A DNA stretch of 64,000 bases from Treponema phagedenis (lineage in GTDB: Bacteria; Spirochaetota; Spirochaetia; Treponematales; Treponemataceae), in contig NZ_CP042818.1 in NCBI RefSeq assembly GCF_008153345.1, positions 186,001 through 250,000 of the forward strand, given 5' to 3'. Each line of letters opens with the position of its first letter. Positions within the stretch are counted from its first letter, which is position 1. Shown in pieces: positions 1-8,233 of this stretch. Under the pieces are notes generated by a model. The model did no database searches and was not told the DNA's origin. It saw nothing but the letters and a program-made list of their open reading frames with translations. Position numbers and translations under genes: made by a program.

Positions 1-78
1 AGTAATGCTGAATCTGTGAGCTGTTATGGTTAATACTCCAATTACTAGCAGCAATTTAATTAAAAAACGTTATACTAG
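1..78 (-). repeat. Partial copy of the MITE-like mosaic intergenic repeat
   Basis: This is the end of a dispersed repeat found throughout the window, here read in reverse orientation. It ends with the inverted terminus ACGTTATACTAG at 67-78. The terminal CTAG contains the stop codon (TAG on the minus strand, 75-77) of the mutY gene. A closely similar stretch recurs near 4047-4127. The copy continues off the left edge of the window. Confidence 0.7.
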
Positions 79-899
79 TTTTTTATACAATACCCTTCAT
101 CGGTTTCTGCCACAAAACCTTCGTCAATGAGAGCGGAAAGGGCGGTTTCAAAGTGAGTGAGTTCTATATCGATGGTTGCAGACAGTTCCGACTTGGCTGC
201 GGGTTTTTCAAAGTTCTGCAAGCTGCGTAAAATTGCGCCGCGCATTTGGCGCACCGAGCCTTCAAATTTTGATTGTTTAGTATAATGCTTACTTCGACGG
301 TTCGGGTTTTTTATTCGTTTTTTTAATTCCGCCCCATAATCCATCAGCGCATAGTACCAAAGACGGGGGTTTTCAGTGTACAAGACATCGGTAATGAGTT
401 TGAATATTTCAGTATCGTGGACTTTTTCTTTATCAGGGAAGAAAAAAAACAAAAAAACCGAGCGGATATTTGTTTCGATCAAAGCCAAAGCGTTGTTATA
501 AGCAAAAACTGAAATTGCGGCAGCCGTATACGACCCAATTCCGGGAAGTTTTTGCAAATCTTGAGGATTTGCAGGAACCTTTCCTTGATACTCGGAAACA
601 ATTTTTTTTGCCGCTTCATGCAAAAAACGCGCGCGTCTATTATAACCGAGCCCGCTCCACATTGTGAGTACCGACATAAAATCGGCATCGGCAAGATCTT
701 TTACTGTAGGGAAACGCTCAAGCCAGCCAAGATATTTCGGAACAACCCGCTCTGTTTGTGTTTGTTGGAGCATAAACTCGGAAACCATGATCTCATACGG
801 ATCGGCTGTCTCTCTCCATGGAAAATTTCTTCCGTGTGCTTTATAGTAATTGATGATACGTTTTTGGAAATCTTCAATTTGCTTGGACGAAAGAGTCAT
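75..899 (-). CDS. mutY: MutY-like adenine DNA glycosylase (HhH-GPD), lacking the Fe-S cluster
   Basis: HhH-GPD DNA glycosylase of 274 residues, the family that removes adenine opposite 8-oxoguanine. The MutY signature VSEFMLQQTQTERV lies near residue 40, WSGLGYNRRAR near 80, and the helix-hairpin-helix LPGIGSYTAAA near 118. Two things differ from textbook MutY. The position of the catalytic Asp (DxN in E. coli) reads IETNIR, so Glu replaces Asp. The only cysteine is four residues from the C-terminus, so there is no C-X6-C-X2-C-X5-C cluster. The C-terminal 8-oxoG-recognition domain is also much reduced (about 350 residues is usual). It is the last gene of murC-yicC-cmk-mutY, one base after cmk, and its stop codon lies in the flanking repeat. 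Another HhH glycosylase specificity is possible. Confidence 0.8.
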   Translation of the reverse strand: MTLSSKQIEDFQKRIINYYKAHGRNFPWRETADPYEIMVSEFMLQQTQTERVVPKYLGWLERFPTVKDLADADFMSVLTMWSGLGYNRRARFLHEAAKKIVSEYQGKVPANPQDLQKLPGIGSYTAAAISVFAYNNALALIETNIRSVFLFFFFPDKEKVHDTEIFKLITDVLYTENPRLWYYALMDYGAELKKRIKNPNRRSKHYTKQSKFEGSVRQMRGAILRSLQNFEKPAAKSELSATIDIELTHFETALSALIDEGFVAETDEGYCIKN

Positions 900-900
900 T

Positions 901-1470
901 TTATGCGGTTTTTACAATTAAATTTTTACTAAGCAAACAGGAAATAATTAATTCAACTATTTCTTCGGGAGATTTTTTTTCGGTATCAATAATTAAATCT
1001 GCAAACTGATAATTGCTGTTATCGATATTGTATAACATTTTGTATCGGCGAGTATCTTCTTTATCGCGCATGGCGGTAAAAGCTTTGATTTCCGAAAGTT
1101 CTCCGCCGTCTCTTTTTTGTACGCGTTTGGCACGCTCCTCCTCCGACGCAAAAAGATATACTTTTAGGTCTGCCTCTTTTAAAAGCCAAATCGCAAGACG
1201 GGAACCCAATACGCACGAAGATTTTTGCGCAAGCTCAACCTGTTTGGTGTCCACTTTTTTATCATACGAGAAATCGGTTTTTGCCCGTTGAATTATTTCG
1301 GTAAAAGGAATGTTTAACTCTTTTGCAATATTTTTAAAAGTATAGTTAATACAGGGCAAACGGAGTTTTTCCGCAAGCAGACCGGATACGGTTGTATTTC
1401 CACAGCCCGATGCGCCTGAAATTGCAATTCGTAATATTTTGTCCTGAGGTACGCGATAATCTTCTTTCAT
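901..1470 (-). CDS. cmk: Cytidylate kinase-like protein (short, archaeal/type-2 class)
   Basis: P-loop nucleotide kinase of 189 residues, expected to phosphorylate CMP/dCMP with ATP in the cytoplasm. The Walker A region is at residues 18-26 and reads GASGCGNTT, with Asn where Lys is usual. An Arg-rich lid (RAKRVQKRDGG, then RDKEDTRRYKMLYNID) follows, as in the short cytidylate-kinase subfamily rather than the 225-residue E. coli type. A GGAG Shine-Dalgarno site precedes the ATG at 1470. It lies 59 bp after yicC and one base before mutY, so co-transcription is likely. The Lys-to-Asn change in the P-loop leaves the exact substrate uncertain. Confidence 0.75.
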   Translation of the reverse strand: MKEDYRVPQDKILRIAISGASGCGNTTVSGLLAEKLRLPCINYTFKNIAKELNIPFTEIIQRAKTDFSYDKKVDTKQVELAQKSSCVLGSRLAIWLLKEADLKVYLFASEEERAKRVQKRDGGELSEIKAFTAMRDKEDTRRYKMLYNIDNSNYQFADLIIDTEKKSPEEIVELIISCLLSKNLIVKTA

Positions 1471-1529
1471 TTATTTCTCCGAATTATGATGCAATTAAAT
1501 AGAGTTTTAATACCTATTGGGGAAGTGCT

Positions 1530-2396
1530 TCATTCTAAATTTCTTGCCTGCTCTCGAATATTTTCCAGCGCATCTTTTACATTTACCACTGCCTGTGCAA
1601 TTTCAATGAGCTGGTTTTTTGAGCCTATAGTGTTTATTTCCCGGTTTATTTCCTGACAAATAAAATCAATTTTTTTGCCTGAAGTTTTGTTCGTTTCCAA
1701 CTCTTTTTTTAAAGCGGCAACATGAGCTTTCAGCCTAACAACTTCTTCGTTGATCGTGTATTTAATAAGAAGAGCCGCTACTTCCTGCAATACGCGCTGT
1801 TCATCAAACTGACTGTTTGTAAGCTCTGTAAATTTATCCTGCAGGTTTTTAGTAAATATTGCTTCCATTTGAGCGGAAAAACGGTCGATCTCTTCTATAG
1901 AATATTCAATTTTTTGCAGCATATTCAGGATATCTTTTGCAAGAGCCGCTCCTTCGGTATGCCGAAATGAATCATAGCGTTCAAGAAGCGTATCTAATAT
2001 GGGAGGCAGTTTACTCTCCCAAATTTCGGCATTAAACACCCTGTCAATTTGCAAAACTCCTTCTTGCTTAATAATAAGCGAAAGACTTATTTCATCCTGC
2101 AAATTAATTGTATCGGCAATAGTTTTAACCGCATCATAATATGCCTTTGCCATTTGCGGGTTTGCACTCACATTCATATTAATGTTCGCATTTTTTATAC
2201 GAAAATTAAGTTCAACCTTGCCACGCAAAATTTGCTTTGTGCAGTGAGCTCTGATTAAAGACTCAAAACGGGTCATCCAAAAAGGGAGATTTATATTTAA
2301 ATCTAAAAATCGGGAATTATAACTTTTAATCTCACAAGCAATTTCAAAATTATCAATGGTTGTCTCTAAATTTGCATAACCAGTCATGCTTTTCAT
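1530..2396 (-). CDS. yicC: YicC/YloC-family endoribonuclease
   Basis: A 288-residue protein beginning MKSMTGYA, the hallmark N-terminus of the YicC family, followed by an EIKSYNSRFLDLN block near residue 23 and a C-terminal DUF1732-type helical region (KKIDFICQEINREINTIGSK). YicC proteins are known endoribonucleases linked to stationary-phase survival and small-RNA turnover. Length and both ends match the family. It sits 17 bp downstream of murC and upstream of cmk on the same strand, consistent with one operon. Confidence 0.88.
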   Translation of the reverse strand: MKSMTGYANLETTIDNFEIACEIKSYNSRFLDLNINLPFWMTRFESLIRAHCTKQILRGKVELNFRIKNANINMNVSANPQMAKAYYDAVKTIADTINLQDEISLSLIIKQEGVLQIDRVFNAEIWESKLPPILDTLLERYDSFRHTEGAALAKDILNMLQKIEYSIEEIDRFSAQMEAIFTKNLQDKFTELTNSQFDEQRVLQEVAALLIKYTINEEVVRLKAHVAALKKELETNKTSGKKIDFICQEINREINTIGSKNQLIEIAQAVVNVKDALENIREQARNLE

Positions 2397-2413
2397 GATT
2401 ATTCGTTGCGCCT

Positions 2414-3853
2414 CTACTTTGAAAATTTTTCATAAAGAGTTCTACCGAGTTTCCAGTTATCGCCTGCACCCATTGTGATAAAAAGATCTCCCGATTGTAA
2501 TTCTTTCTCTAAAAACGATTCCGCATCCATAACTTCTTCATAATAGTAGGTTTTTCGACAAGATTTTTTAGTAAGTTCAAACAATTGCCTGCCGGTAACT
2601 TCTCCATGATACACTTCCCGCGCAGAAGCATAAATTTTGTGTAAAATTATTTCATCTGCAGAGGAAAAGGCTTGAGAAAATTCATTTAAGAGAGCGGCGG
2701 TTCTTGAATACGTGTGAGACATAAAATCTACAATAATACGTCGATTAGGATAAAATTCCTTTAAGCCTTTAAGCGTTGTTTTTATTGCGGTAGGATGATG
2801 CGCATAATCATCCATAAATAAAATACCTTTTGCTTCTCCGACAATTTCACTCCTGCGTTTTGCACCTTTAAAAGAAGCCAGGGCTTTGCGAATTATGGTG
2901 ATATCGTTGATGGTTGTCTCTTTTCGTTCAAGCTTTACTAAACTTAATACAAGCGCAATGGCAGCGGCAGCATTAAGCACATTATGATGCCCCGGAACAG
3001 TAAGATAAAACTCTCCGGCAAAACCTTTTAAAGAAAAATAAAGCTTTTCATCGCGAACTCCGTGTATTTTAACACCGAACTCACTTGAAACGCTTTCCCC
3101 GTATGGGATATAGATTAAATCGGGTCTGCTGGAAAAGGCAAGATTTATTGCTTCTTTTGCTCCCGGATCATCCGCACAATAAAAAATCTCGCTAAATTGC
3201 GGAAGCCTATCGATGTATTGTAAAAATGCCGCAAGAATATCTTCATATTGAGGATAAAAATCCTGATGGTCGCTTTCTACACTGGTCAATACAATTTTTT
3301 TAGGATAAAAGTTAAGAAAATGTTTTTTATATTCGCAAGTTTCGGCAATGAAAAATGAATCTCCGTGAATCATTGTGCACGAATTACCGAAGTTTGCAAT
3401 CATACTCCCTGCTAAAACAGAAGCATCAAGGTCTAAAGCTTTTACGAGTGTGCCAACGATGCCCGTTGTGGTTGTTTTACCGTGAACGCCAGCAATACCG
3501 CAGGAATAGCTATGCCGAGAAAAATCTCCGAGCGCTTTCGGATACGAAAGTGTAGGCAAAGAGCGCATAAACGCTTCATGCAATTCTTCATTTTCTTCAG
3601 GCGTGTATGCCGCAGAATAAATAACCAACTGGGTATCGGGAGGAATATTCTTTGCAGAAAAAGGAGCGGTAACCGCTATCTGCAAATGCTTTAGCACCTC
3701 GTCCGTATAAAATTCATCCGCCACATCACTGCCGGTAATCACTGCCCCGCGGGAAACTAAAAGCTCCGCCAAGGCAGACATCCCCGTACCCTTAATCCCA
3801 ATCATATGTATTTTAAACCCGTTTACATCGGCAGGTAATCCGCTTTGTTTCAT
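2414..3853 (-). CDS. murC: UDP-N-acetylmuramate--L-alanine ligase
   Basis: Mur ligase of 479 residues that adds L-Ala to UDP-MurNAc in the cytoplasmic steps of peptidoglycan synthesis. Domains in order: N-terminal UDP-binding Rossmann fold (MIGIKGTGMSALAELL, near residue 17), the ATP-binding P-loop GVHGKTTTTG near 123, the central-domain ESDHQDFYP block near 192, and the C-terminal FMDDYAHHPTAI motif near 347, which is diagnostic of MurC/Mpl. MurC is preferred over the recycling ligase Mpl from the overall layout, but the two are close. It heads a minus-strand operon with yicC, cmk and mutY. No Shine-Dalgarno site precedes ATG 3853, and a -10 box lies 5 nt upstream, so the transcript is probably leaderless. 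Confidence 0.9.
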   Translation of the reverse strand: MKQSGLPADVNGFKIHMIGIKGTGMSALAELLVSRGAVITGSDVADEFYTDEVLKHLQIAVTAPFSAKNIPPDTQLVIYSAAYTPEENEELHEAFMRSLPTLSYPKALGDFSRHSYSCGIAGVHGKTTTTGIVGTLVKALDLDASVLAGSMIANFGNSCTMIHGDSFFIAETCEYKKHFLNFYPKKIVLTSVESDHQDFYPQYEDILAAFLQYIDRLPQFSEIFYCADDPGAKEAINLAFSSRPDLIYIPYGESVSSEFGVKIHGVRDEKLYFSLKGFAGEFYLTVPGHHNVLNAAAAIALVLSLVKLERKETTINDITIIRKALASFKGAKRRSEIVGEAKGILFMDDYAHHPTAIKTTLKGLKEFYPNRRIIVDFMSHTYSRTAALLNEFSQAFSSADEIILHKIYASAREVYHGEVTGRQLFELTKKSCRKTYYYEEVMDAESFLEKELQSGDLFITMGAGDNWKLGRTLYEKFSK

Positions 3854-3858
3854 AACTC

Positions 3859-3887
3859 ATCATAATCTAATTTATGCTTTTTAGCAA
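3859..3887 (-). promoter_or_regulatory. Promoter of murC, probably leaderless
   Basis: On the minus strand TTGCTA (3882-3887), a 17-nt spacer, and TATGAT (3859-3864) lie immediately before the murC ATG at 3853. Only 5 nt separate the -10 box from the ATG, so the predicted +1 is at or next to the A of the start codon. Confidence 0.55.
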
Positions 3888-3987
3888 GCATGAGGTTTTT
3901 CTGCACAAACTGCACTGCTCTTAATACGAAATATAGGCAGACCTAAGAACTGCCCACAAGCCCTTACAATAACCATTAGTACAGCGT

Positions 3988-4127
3988 TTTTTTTAATACA
4001 TTTTACAAAAAAGAGTCCGACACAACGCAACGGTGAGCAATTTACCATAGTAATGCTGAATCTGCAAGCCGTTATGGTTAACACTCTAATTACTAACAGA
4101 AACTTAATTACAAAACATTATATTAGT
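3988..4127 (-). repeat. Mosaic intergenic repeat, reverse orientation
   Basis: It contains the conserved block that reads GAGCAATTTACCATAG in this direction and ends TTAATTACAAAACATTATA, a slightly decayed form of the terminal inverted repeat. It matches the repeat piece at the left edge of the window over roughly 80 bases. Confidence 0.65.
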
Positions 4128-4324
4128 ATGGTACGTTTACTCGCCCTTTCTCAACTCAAAACTCGTAGGCGAACCATAGGCAGAAATTCTAAAGGATCGC
4201 CCTTGTTTCAGGGTTGAAATGAATTGTTTTTATACGTTGAATTATTCTTGTTTTTAATATATGATATTGCTAACGGCTTTCGGTATTTGGACTTTTCGCC
4301 GGCGGTGTTTTTTGCGGCGTAATG

Positions 4325-4405
4325 GGTTGGAAGTCACCTGTTGATTTTAGAACGCAGGTTGCTTAAAAAAATAACTTTCATGTCCAAAAAATGGGGGGCA
4401 GTACA
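4325..4405 (+). mobile_element. Relic of an IS3-family element (3' end only)
   Basis: The last codons of the transposase (GGTTGGAAGTCACCTG onward) and the right terminus ending GGGGGGCAGTACA match the complete copies at 8193-9457 and 11030-12294 almost base for base. Everything upstream of the last ~17 codons is missing, so this is an immobile fragment. Confidence 0.85.
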
Positions 4406-4643
4406 TAAGGCCTAAAAAGCTCTGCGCCAGCAGCAACTGAAAACAGGCAGGTTAAGGGCTGCCGAAGCCCTTAATGCGAAGCATAAACCGGCGGGGTCTA
4501 AGGGCTCTGCCCAAGCCCTTACAATAAACATAAGTATGGTAAATTACTCACCGTTGCGCCGTGTCGGGCTCGTTTTTAATGAAAAATTGAATGTCCGCCC
4601 CTTATTCACACATATTTCGCTTGTTTATATCTTTTTGAAAACT

Positions 4644-4660
4644 TGGTATACTTGGTGCGA
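4644..4660 (+). promoter_or_regulatory. Extended -10 promoter of uvrB, probably leaderless
   Basis: An extended -10 element TGGTATACT (hexamer 4647-4652) lies 7 nt before the uvrB ATG at 4660. There is no purine-rich Shine-Dalgarno sequence in between. A weak TTGTTT (4621-4626) is 20 nt upstream of the hexamer, so the TG extension probably compensates. Confidence 0.5.
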
Positions 4661-6648
4661 TGAAACAGTTTGAGCTTATTTCGGATTATGCGCCTTCGGG
4701 GGATCAGCCGGAGGCTATTCGGCAGTTGGCGGACGGTGTGCTTGCGGGGGATCGATTTCAGACGTTGAAGGGCGTAACCGGCTCGGGGAAGACGTTTACG
4801 ATGGCGAATATTATTCAAGCGGTGCAAAAGCCGACGCTGATTATCAGTCACAACAAGACGCTGGCAGCGCAGTTGTACCGCGAGTTTAAGGGCTTTTTTC
4901 CGCATAATGCGGTTGAGTATTTTGTTTCGTATTACGATTATTATCAGCCGGAAGCGTATGTGCCCGCCCGCGACCTCTATATTGAAAAGGATGCTTCGAT
5001 CAATGATGAGATTGACCGTCTGCGTTTGTCCGCTACGTTCAGTTTAATGGAACGCAGGGATGTGATTGTTGTTTCAACCGTGTCCTGTATTTACGGTTTG
5101 GGTTTGCCTGAATCGTGGCGCGATTTGCGCATTACGATTGAGAAGGGGCAAACGGTCGATATGGAGAATTTAAAGCGGCAATTAGTTTCGTTGCAGTACG
5201 AGCGGAATGATGCGGTTTTGGAGCGCGGCCGGTTCAGGCTGAAAGGCGATGTGCTTGAGGTTTTTCCCGCTTATATGGAAGAAGCTTACCGAATAGAATT
5301 TGACTGGGAAGAGATTGTGCGTATCCGCCGTTTTCATCCGATAAGCGGAGAAATCAGTACAGAGTTTGAAGAGCTTTCGATTTATCCTGCAAAGCATTTT
5401 GTTTTAAAGGAGGATGCAATTCCGACTGCGCTGGTTCGTATCCGGAAGGAGCTTGACGATCGGCTTGCCGTGCTGCGGGCGCAAAATAAACTTTTGGAAG
5501 CGGAGCGGCTTAAAACCAGAACCGAGTACGATATTGAAATGCTTTCGGAGATGGGCTATTGCCCCGGAATAGAAAATTATTCCGCACCGATTGCAAACAG
5601 AAAACCGGGTGAGCCGCCTGCCACACTCTTTCATTATTTCCCGAAGGATTTTCTTCTTTTTATGGATGAAAGCCACGTAACTTTTCCACAAGTGGGCGCA
5701 ATGTACGAAGGCGACCGTTCACGAAAACAAAATCTGGTAGATTTCGGCTTCCGTCTTCCTTGTGCGCTTGACAATCGCCCGCTTAAAATAAATGAGTTTG
5801 AAAGTATGCTTAATCAGGCGATCTTTGTTTCGGCAACACCGGGTCCAAAAGAAATACAATACTCAACGCGCATTGTCGAACAGCTTATCCGCCCGACCGG
5901 ATTACTTGACCCGATATTGGAAGTGCATAAGTCGGAAGGGCAAATGGAAGATATCTACCGCGAAATACAAAAACGCATTGTCGTCGGAGAGCGCAGCCTT
6001 ATTTTAACACTTACCAAAAAAATGGCGGAAGACCTTACCGACTATCTTTTAGGGCTCGGGCTCAAAGTAAAATATATTCACTCCGAGATAGAAACCATTG
6101 AGCGTGTTGAAATCCTCAAAGGTTTGCGCGCGGGCGAATTTGATGTGCTTATCGGGATTAACCTTTTGCGGGAAGGAATTGACCTGCCCGAAGTTTCTTT
6201 TATCGGAATCCTCGATGCGGATAAAATCGGCTTTTTGCGCTCCACAACCAGCTTAATCCAGATTGTCGGGCGCGCCGCCAGAAACGAAAACGGCAAGGTT
6301 ATCATGTACGCAGACCGCATCAGCGATGCCATGCGCGAAACCATCACGGAAACGGAACGCCGCCGCAGCATTCAACAGGCATACAACGCTGCGCACGGCA
6401 TTACGCCGAAAACCATTAAAAAAGCAATTGAAGACATCCTTGTTCGCGAAAACGAGCTTAAAAAAGAAGCTGCCCAAGCAGAAACCGAACCGCTGATCAA
6501 CAGCTTTAATCTGCTTGTCCCCGCCGACCGGAAAAAGCTTATCAAAAAACTTGAACAGCAAATGTCCGCCTTTGCCGACGAACTCCGCTTTGAAGAAGCC
6601 GCCGCCGTCCGCGACAAAATAGAAGAAATAAAACGCCTCAGCACCTAA
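4660..6648 (+). CDS. uvrB: Excinuclease ABC subunit B (UvrB)
   Basis: DEAD-like helicase of nucleotide excision repair, 662 residues as is usual for UvrB. It loads damaged DNA together with UvrA and recruits UvrC. Visible: Walker A GVTGSGKTFTMAN near residue 38, the damage-clamping beta-hairpin YYDYYQPEAYVPARDLYIEK near 92, the DESH Walker B box (LLFMDESHV) near 337, helicase motifs V/VI (GINLLREGIDLPEV and QIVGRAARN), and a C-terminal UVR motif that contacts UvrC (FEEAAAVRDKIEEIKRL). It is monocistronic here; the next sequence downstream is repeat DNA and an IS. The start codon has no Shine-Dalgarno site, in keeping with a leaderless message. Confidence 0.97.
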   Translation: MKQFELISDYAPSGDQPEAIRQLADGVLAGDRFQTLKGVTGSGKTFTMANIIQAVQKPTLIISHNKTLAAQLYREFKGFFPHNAVEYFVSYYDYYQPEAYVPARDLYIEKDASINDEIDRLRLSATFSLMERRDVIVVSTVSCIYGLGLPESWRDLRITIEKGQTVDMENLKRQLVSLQYERNDAVLERGRFRLKGDVLEVFPAYMEEAYRIEFDWEEIVRIRRFHPISGEISTEFEELSIYPAKHFVLKEDAIPTALVRIRKELDDRLAVLRAQNKLLEAERLKTRTEYDIEMLSEMGYCPGIENYSAPIANRKPGEPPATLFHYFPKDFLLFMDESHVTFPQVGAMYEGDRSRKQNLVDFGFRLPCALDNRPLKINEFESMLNQAIFVSATPGPKEIQYSTRIVEQLIRPTGLLDPILEVHKSEGQMEDIYREIQKRIVVGERSLILTLTKKMAEDLTDYLLGLGLKVKYIHSEIETIERVEILKGLRAGEFDVLIGINLLREGIDLPEVSFIGILDADKIGFLRSTTSLIQIVGRAARNENGKVIMYADRISDAMRETITETERRRSIQQAYNAAHGITPKTIKKAIEDILVRENELKKEAAQAETEPLINSFNLLVPADRKKLIKKLEQQMSAFADELRFEEAAAVRDKIEEIKRLST

Positions 6649-6699
6649 AACCGCCGGTTGCTTTAAATTCCTGTCCGACTGCAGTAAGAGAATATTTTA

Positions 6700-6838
6700 T
6701 AAATGAGTTTGAAAACTCCTGTTTATAAAAAGAGCCCGACACGGCGCAACGGTGAGCAAACTTACCATAGGGCGAAGTTTTGAAAATTTACTGTAACTTC
6801 GCCAACGAGTTTAAAAGTGGAAGGATATAATAAACGTA
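6700..6838 (+). repeat. Mosaic intergenic repeat fragment with hairpins
   Basis: It carries the GAGCCCGACACGGCGCAACG block and a hairpin whose arms are GCGAAGTT and AACTTCGC (6773-6804). It is interrupted at the right by the IS3-family element that follows. Confidence 0.6.
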
Positions 6839-6888
6839 CAGTCAAAAAAGCCCCTAAGGTATATAATAGGGAATAGTAGGAGGATACT

Positions 6889-7170
6889 ATGCGACGTTAT
6901 AGTCAAGAATTTAAACAGCAGGCATTACAACTGTCTGATGAAATCGGCACAAAAGAAGCGGCGAAGAATCTCGGTATTTCATACGGGACGCTGACCGATT
7001 GGCGAAAAACGAAAAATCGCTATAAAGCAAGCGACGGAGCTGCAACGGCAAAAGCTATCGTTTTGGATGAGCGAGAGAGACAGCTCCAACGCGAAATCAA
7101 AGAGCTCAAAGAAGCCAACGAAATCTTGCAAGGCGCACTCGCTTTTTTCGTGAAGGGCTGGAAGAAGTGA
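6889..7170 (+). CDS. IS3-family transposase OrfA (HTH subunit)
   Basis: 93 residues. The N-terminal half is a helix-turn-helix of the transposase_8 type (SQEFKQQALQLSDEIGTKEAAKNLGISYGTL), and the C-terminal half is a leucine-zipper-like coiled coil (RERQLQREIKELKEANEIL) used for dimerisation. A Shine-Dalgarno sequence TAGGAGGA precedes the ATG. Its stop overlaps the GTG of OrfB by four bases (GTGA), so OrfB may be made by translational coupling. An A7 run lies just after the stop, so a classic slippery site inside orfA is not seen. Confidence 0.85.
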   Translation: MRRYSQEFKQQALQLSDEIGTKEAAKNLGISYGTLTDWRKTKNRYKASDGAATAKAIVLDERERQLQREIKELKEANEILQGALAFFVKGWKK

Positions 7171-8084
7171 AAAAAAGCACTATCTTTGCATATATTTTTT
7201 ACACGTATGAAAATGCCGACGGCAAAAAAAGCCATCCGGTTTTGTCGATATGCAAAGCGTTAGGCGTCAGCGAAAGAGGCTATTACAAATGGAAACAAAA
7301 TCGTAATAAACCGAAACGCTGGCAGCTTCTTCTGGCCGAAATACATAAGATTATCGAGGAAGATTATTACAATGATAATTATGGCGTTGTGCGAATGGTG
7401 AGCGCTCTTAAGCAGCGAGGCAATCCCAAGTCGTATGCGACGGTACGAAATGCCATGAAAAAGGGAAATCTCCTGCATGAAAGCCGCAGAAGTCCTGACG
7501 GACTTACCAAAGCGGATAAAAAAGCGCAACGACCTGAAAATTTAGTAAAGCGAAACTTTTATGCATCAGAACCGGATACACTCTACTTCACGGACATAAC
7601 AGAAGTTCCCTGCGCTGACGGAAAATTATACATCTGTCCGATGTTCGATGCCTGTGGCGGAGAGATTGTCTCGCTTGCGATGGATAGTAATATGAAAAAA
7701 GAGTTGTGCATACGAGCACTAACCGAAGCGTTTGAAATGAGGCAGCCTGGAGCCGGAGTCATAGTTCACAGTGATGCCGGAAGCCAATTTACAAGCATAG
7801 CGTATAAACAAACGCTTGGAAAATTCAAAGCTATCCAAAGCATGAGTGATGTTGGAAAATGTTATGACAATGCGCGCATGGAAAGTTTTTTTGCAACACT
7901 AAAGAAAGAACTTTTATATAGAATCGATACAACAAAGATGATGCGGGAACAAGTGAAAACGCTTGTATGGCAATACACCATGGTCTATTACAACCGGAAA
8001 AGAATCAGTACGGTTAATGAGGATGGCTTACCGCCGACATTGTATCGGCTGAAAGTCACAAAGAAAAAGAATGTAGTGGCTTGA
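7167..8084 (+). CDS. IS3-family transposase OrfB (DDE catalytic subunit)
   Basis: 305 residues starting at GTG 7167. An HTH_21-like region (MVSALKQRGNPKSYATVRNAM) precedes the rve integrase core. The catalytic triad is visible as FTDITEV (D), VIVHSDAGSQF (D) and DNARMESFF (E), with the usual D-D-35-E spacing. Length is typical for the family and there is no interruption, so the element looks intact. Confidence 0.9.
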   Translation: MKKSTIFAYIFYTYENADGKKSHPVLSICKALGVSERGYYKWKQNRNKPKRWQLLLAEIHKIIEEDYYNDNYGVVRMVSALKQRGNPKSYATVRNAMKKGNLLHESRRSPDGLTKADKKAQRPENLVKRNFYASEPDTLYFTDITEVPCADGKLYICPMFDACGGEIVSLAMDSNMKKELCIRALTEAFEMRQPGAGVIVHSDAGSQFTSIAYKQTLGKFKAIQSMSDVGKCYDNARMESFFATLKKELLYRIDTTKMMREQVKTLVWQYTMVYYNRKRISTVNEDGLPPTLYRLKVTKKKNVVA

Positions 8085-8119
8085 ACATACATTTAGGGGA
8101 TAAAAATACTGAACTGATA

Positions 8120-8192
8120 TGTCAATAACCAGTGAATATTTCACCCCTAAAGGGGGTTAATTTTGCAATGAAAATTGCACCCCTTAACACAT
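8120..8192 (-). mobile_element. Terminal fragment of an ISTde1-like (IS1202 family) element
   Basis: 73 bp starting TGTCAATAACCAGTG match, with about one difference, the transposase-distal end of the complete element at 55918-57353. The fragment is cut off by the IS3-family element that begins at 8193. Confidence 0.85.
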
Positions 8193-8233
8193 TGTACTGC
8201 CCCCCATTTTTTGGACACGAAAGTTATTTTTTT

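Larger units (their letters stand above)
3854..4659. other. Gene-free interval between murC and uvrB with repeats and an IS relic
   Basis: No gene is recognised in these 806 bases. They hold the murC promoter, a reverse-oriented copy of the mosaic repeat (about 3988-4127), about 200 bp of unassigned AT-rich DNA (4128-4324), an IS3-family end relic (4325-4405), a stretch with the hairpin GGGCTGCCGAAGCCC (about 4456-4470) and a GCCCAAGCCCTTACAATAA motif also seen near 3955, a forward piece of the mosaic repeat (about 4530-4590), and the uvrB promoter. Confidence 0.7.
6839..8111 (+). mobile_element. IS3-family insertion sequence, complete (copy of a first type)
   Basis: About 1.27 kb encoding OrfA and OrfB. 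Imperfect terminal inverted repeats share CAGT and CCCCTAA (left 6839-6857; right, inverted, about 8093-8111). The exact ends and target duplication could not be fixed. It is a different element from the one at 8193 and 11030. Its right end abuts an ISTde1-like fragment after about 8 bp. Confidence 0.75.

Noticed and set aside
430-462. Poly-A/T tracts inside mutY (encoding FLFFFF) as a phase-variable site
   Set aside because: The runs are 8 and 7 bases broken by single C residues and the frame is open; the Phe-rich segment follows the IETNIR motif as part of a normal helix. Not enough for a switch claim.
7160-7180. Programmed -1 frameshift in the first IS3-family element
   Set aside because: The A7 run lies after the OrfA stop codon, so ribosomes in orfA would not reach it; GTGA overlap and re-initiation explain OrfB better.
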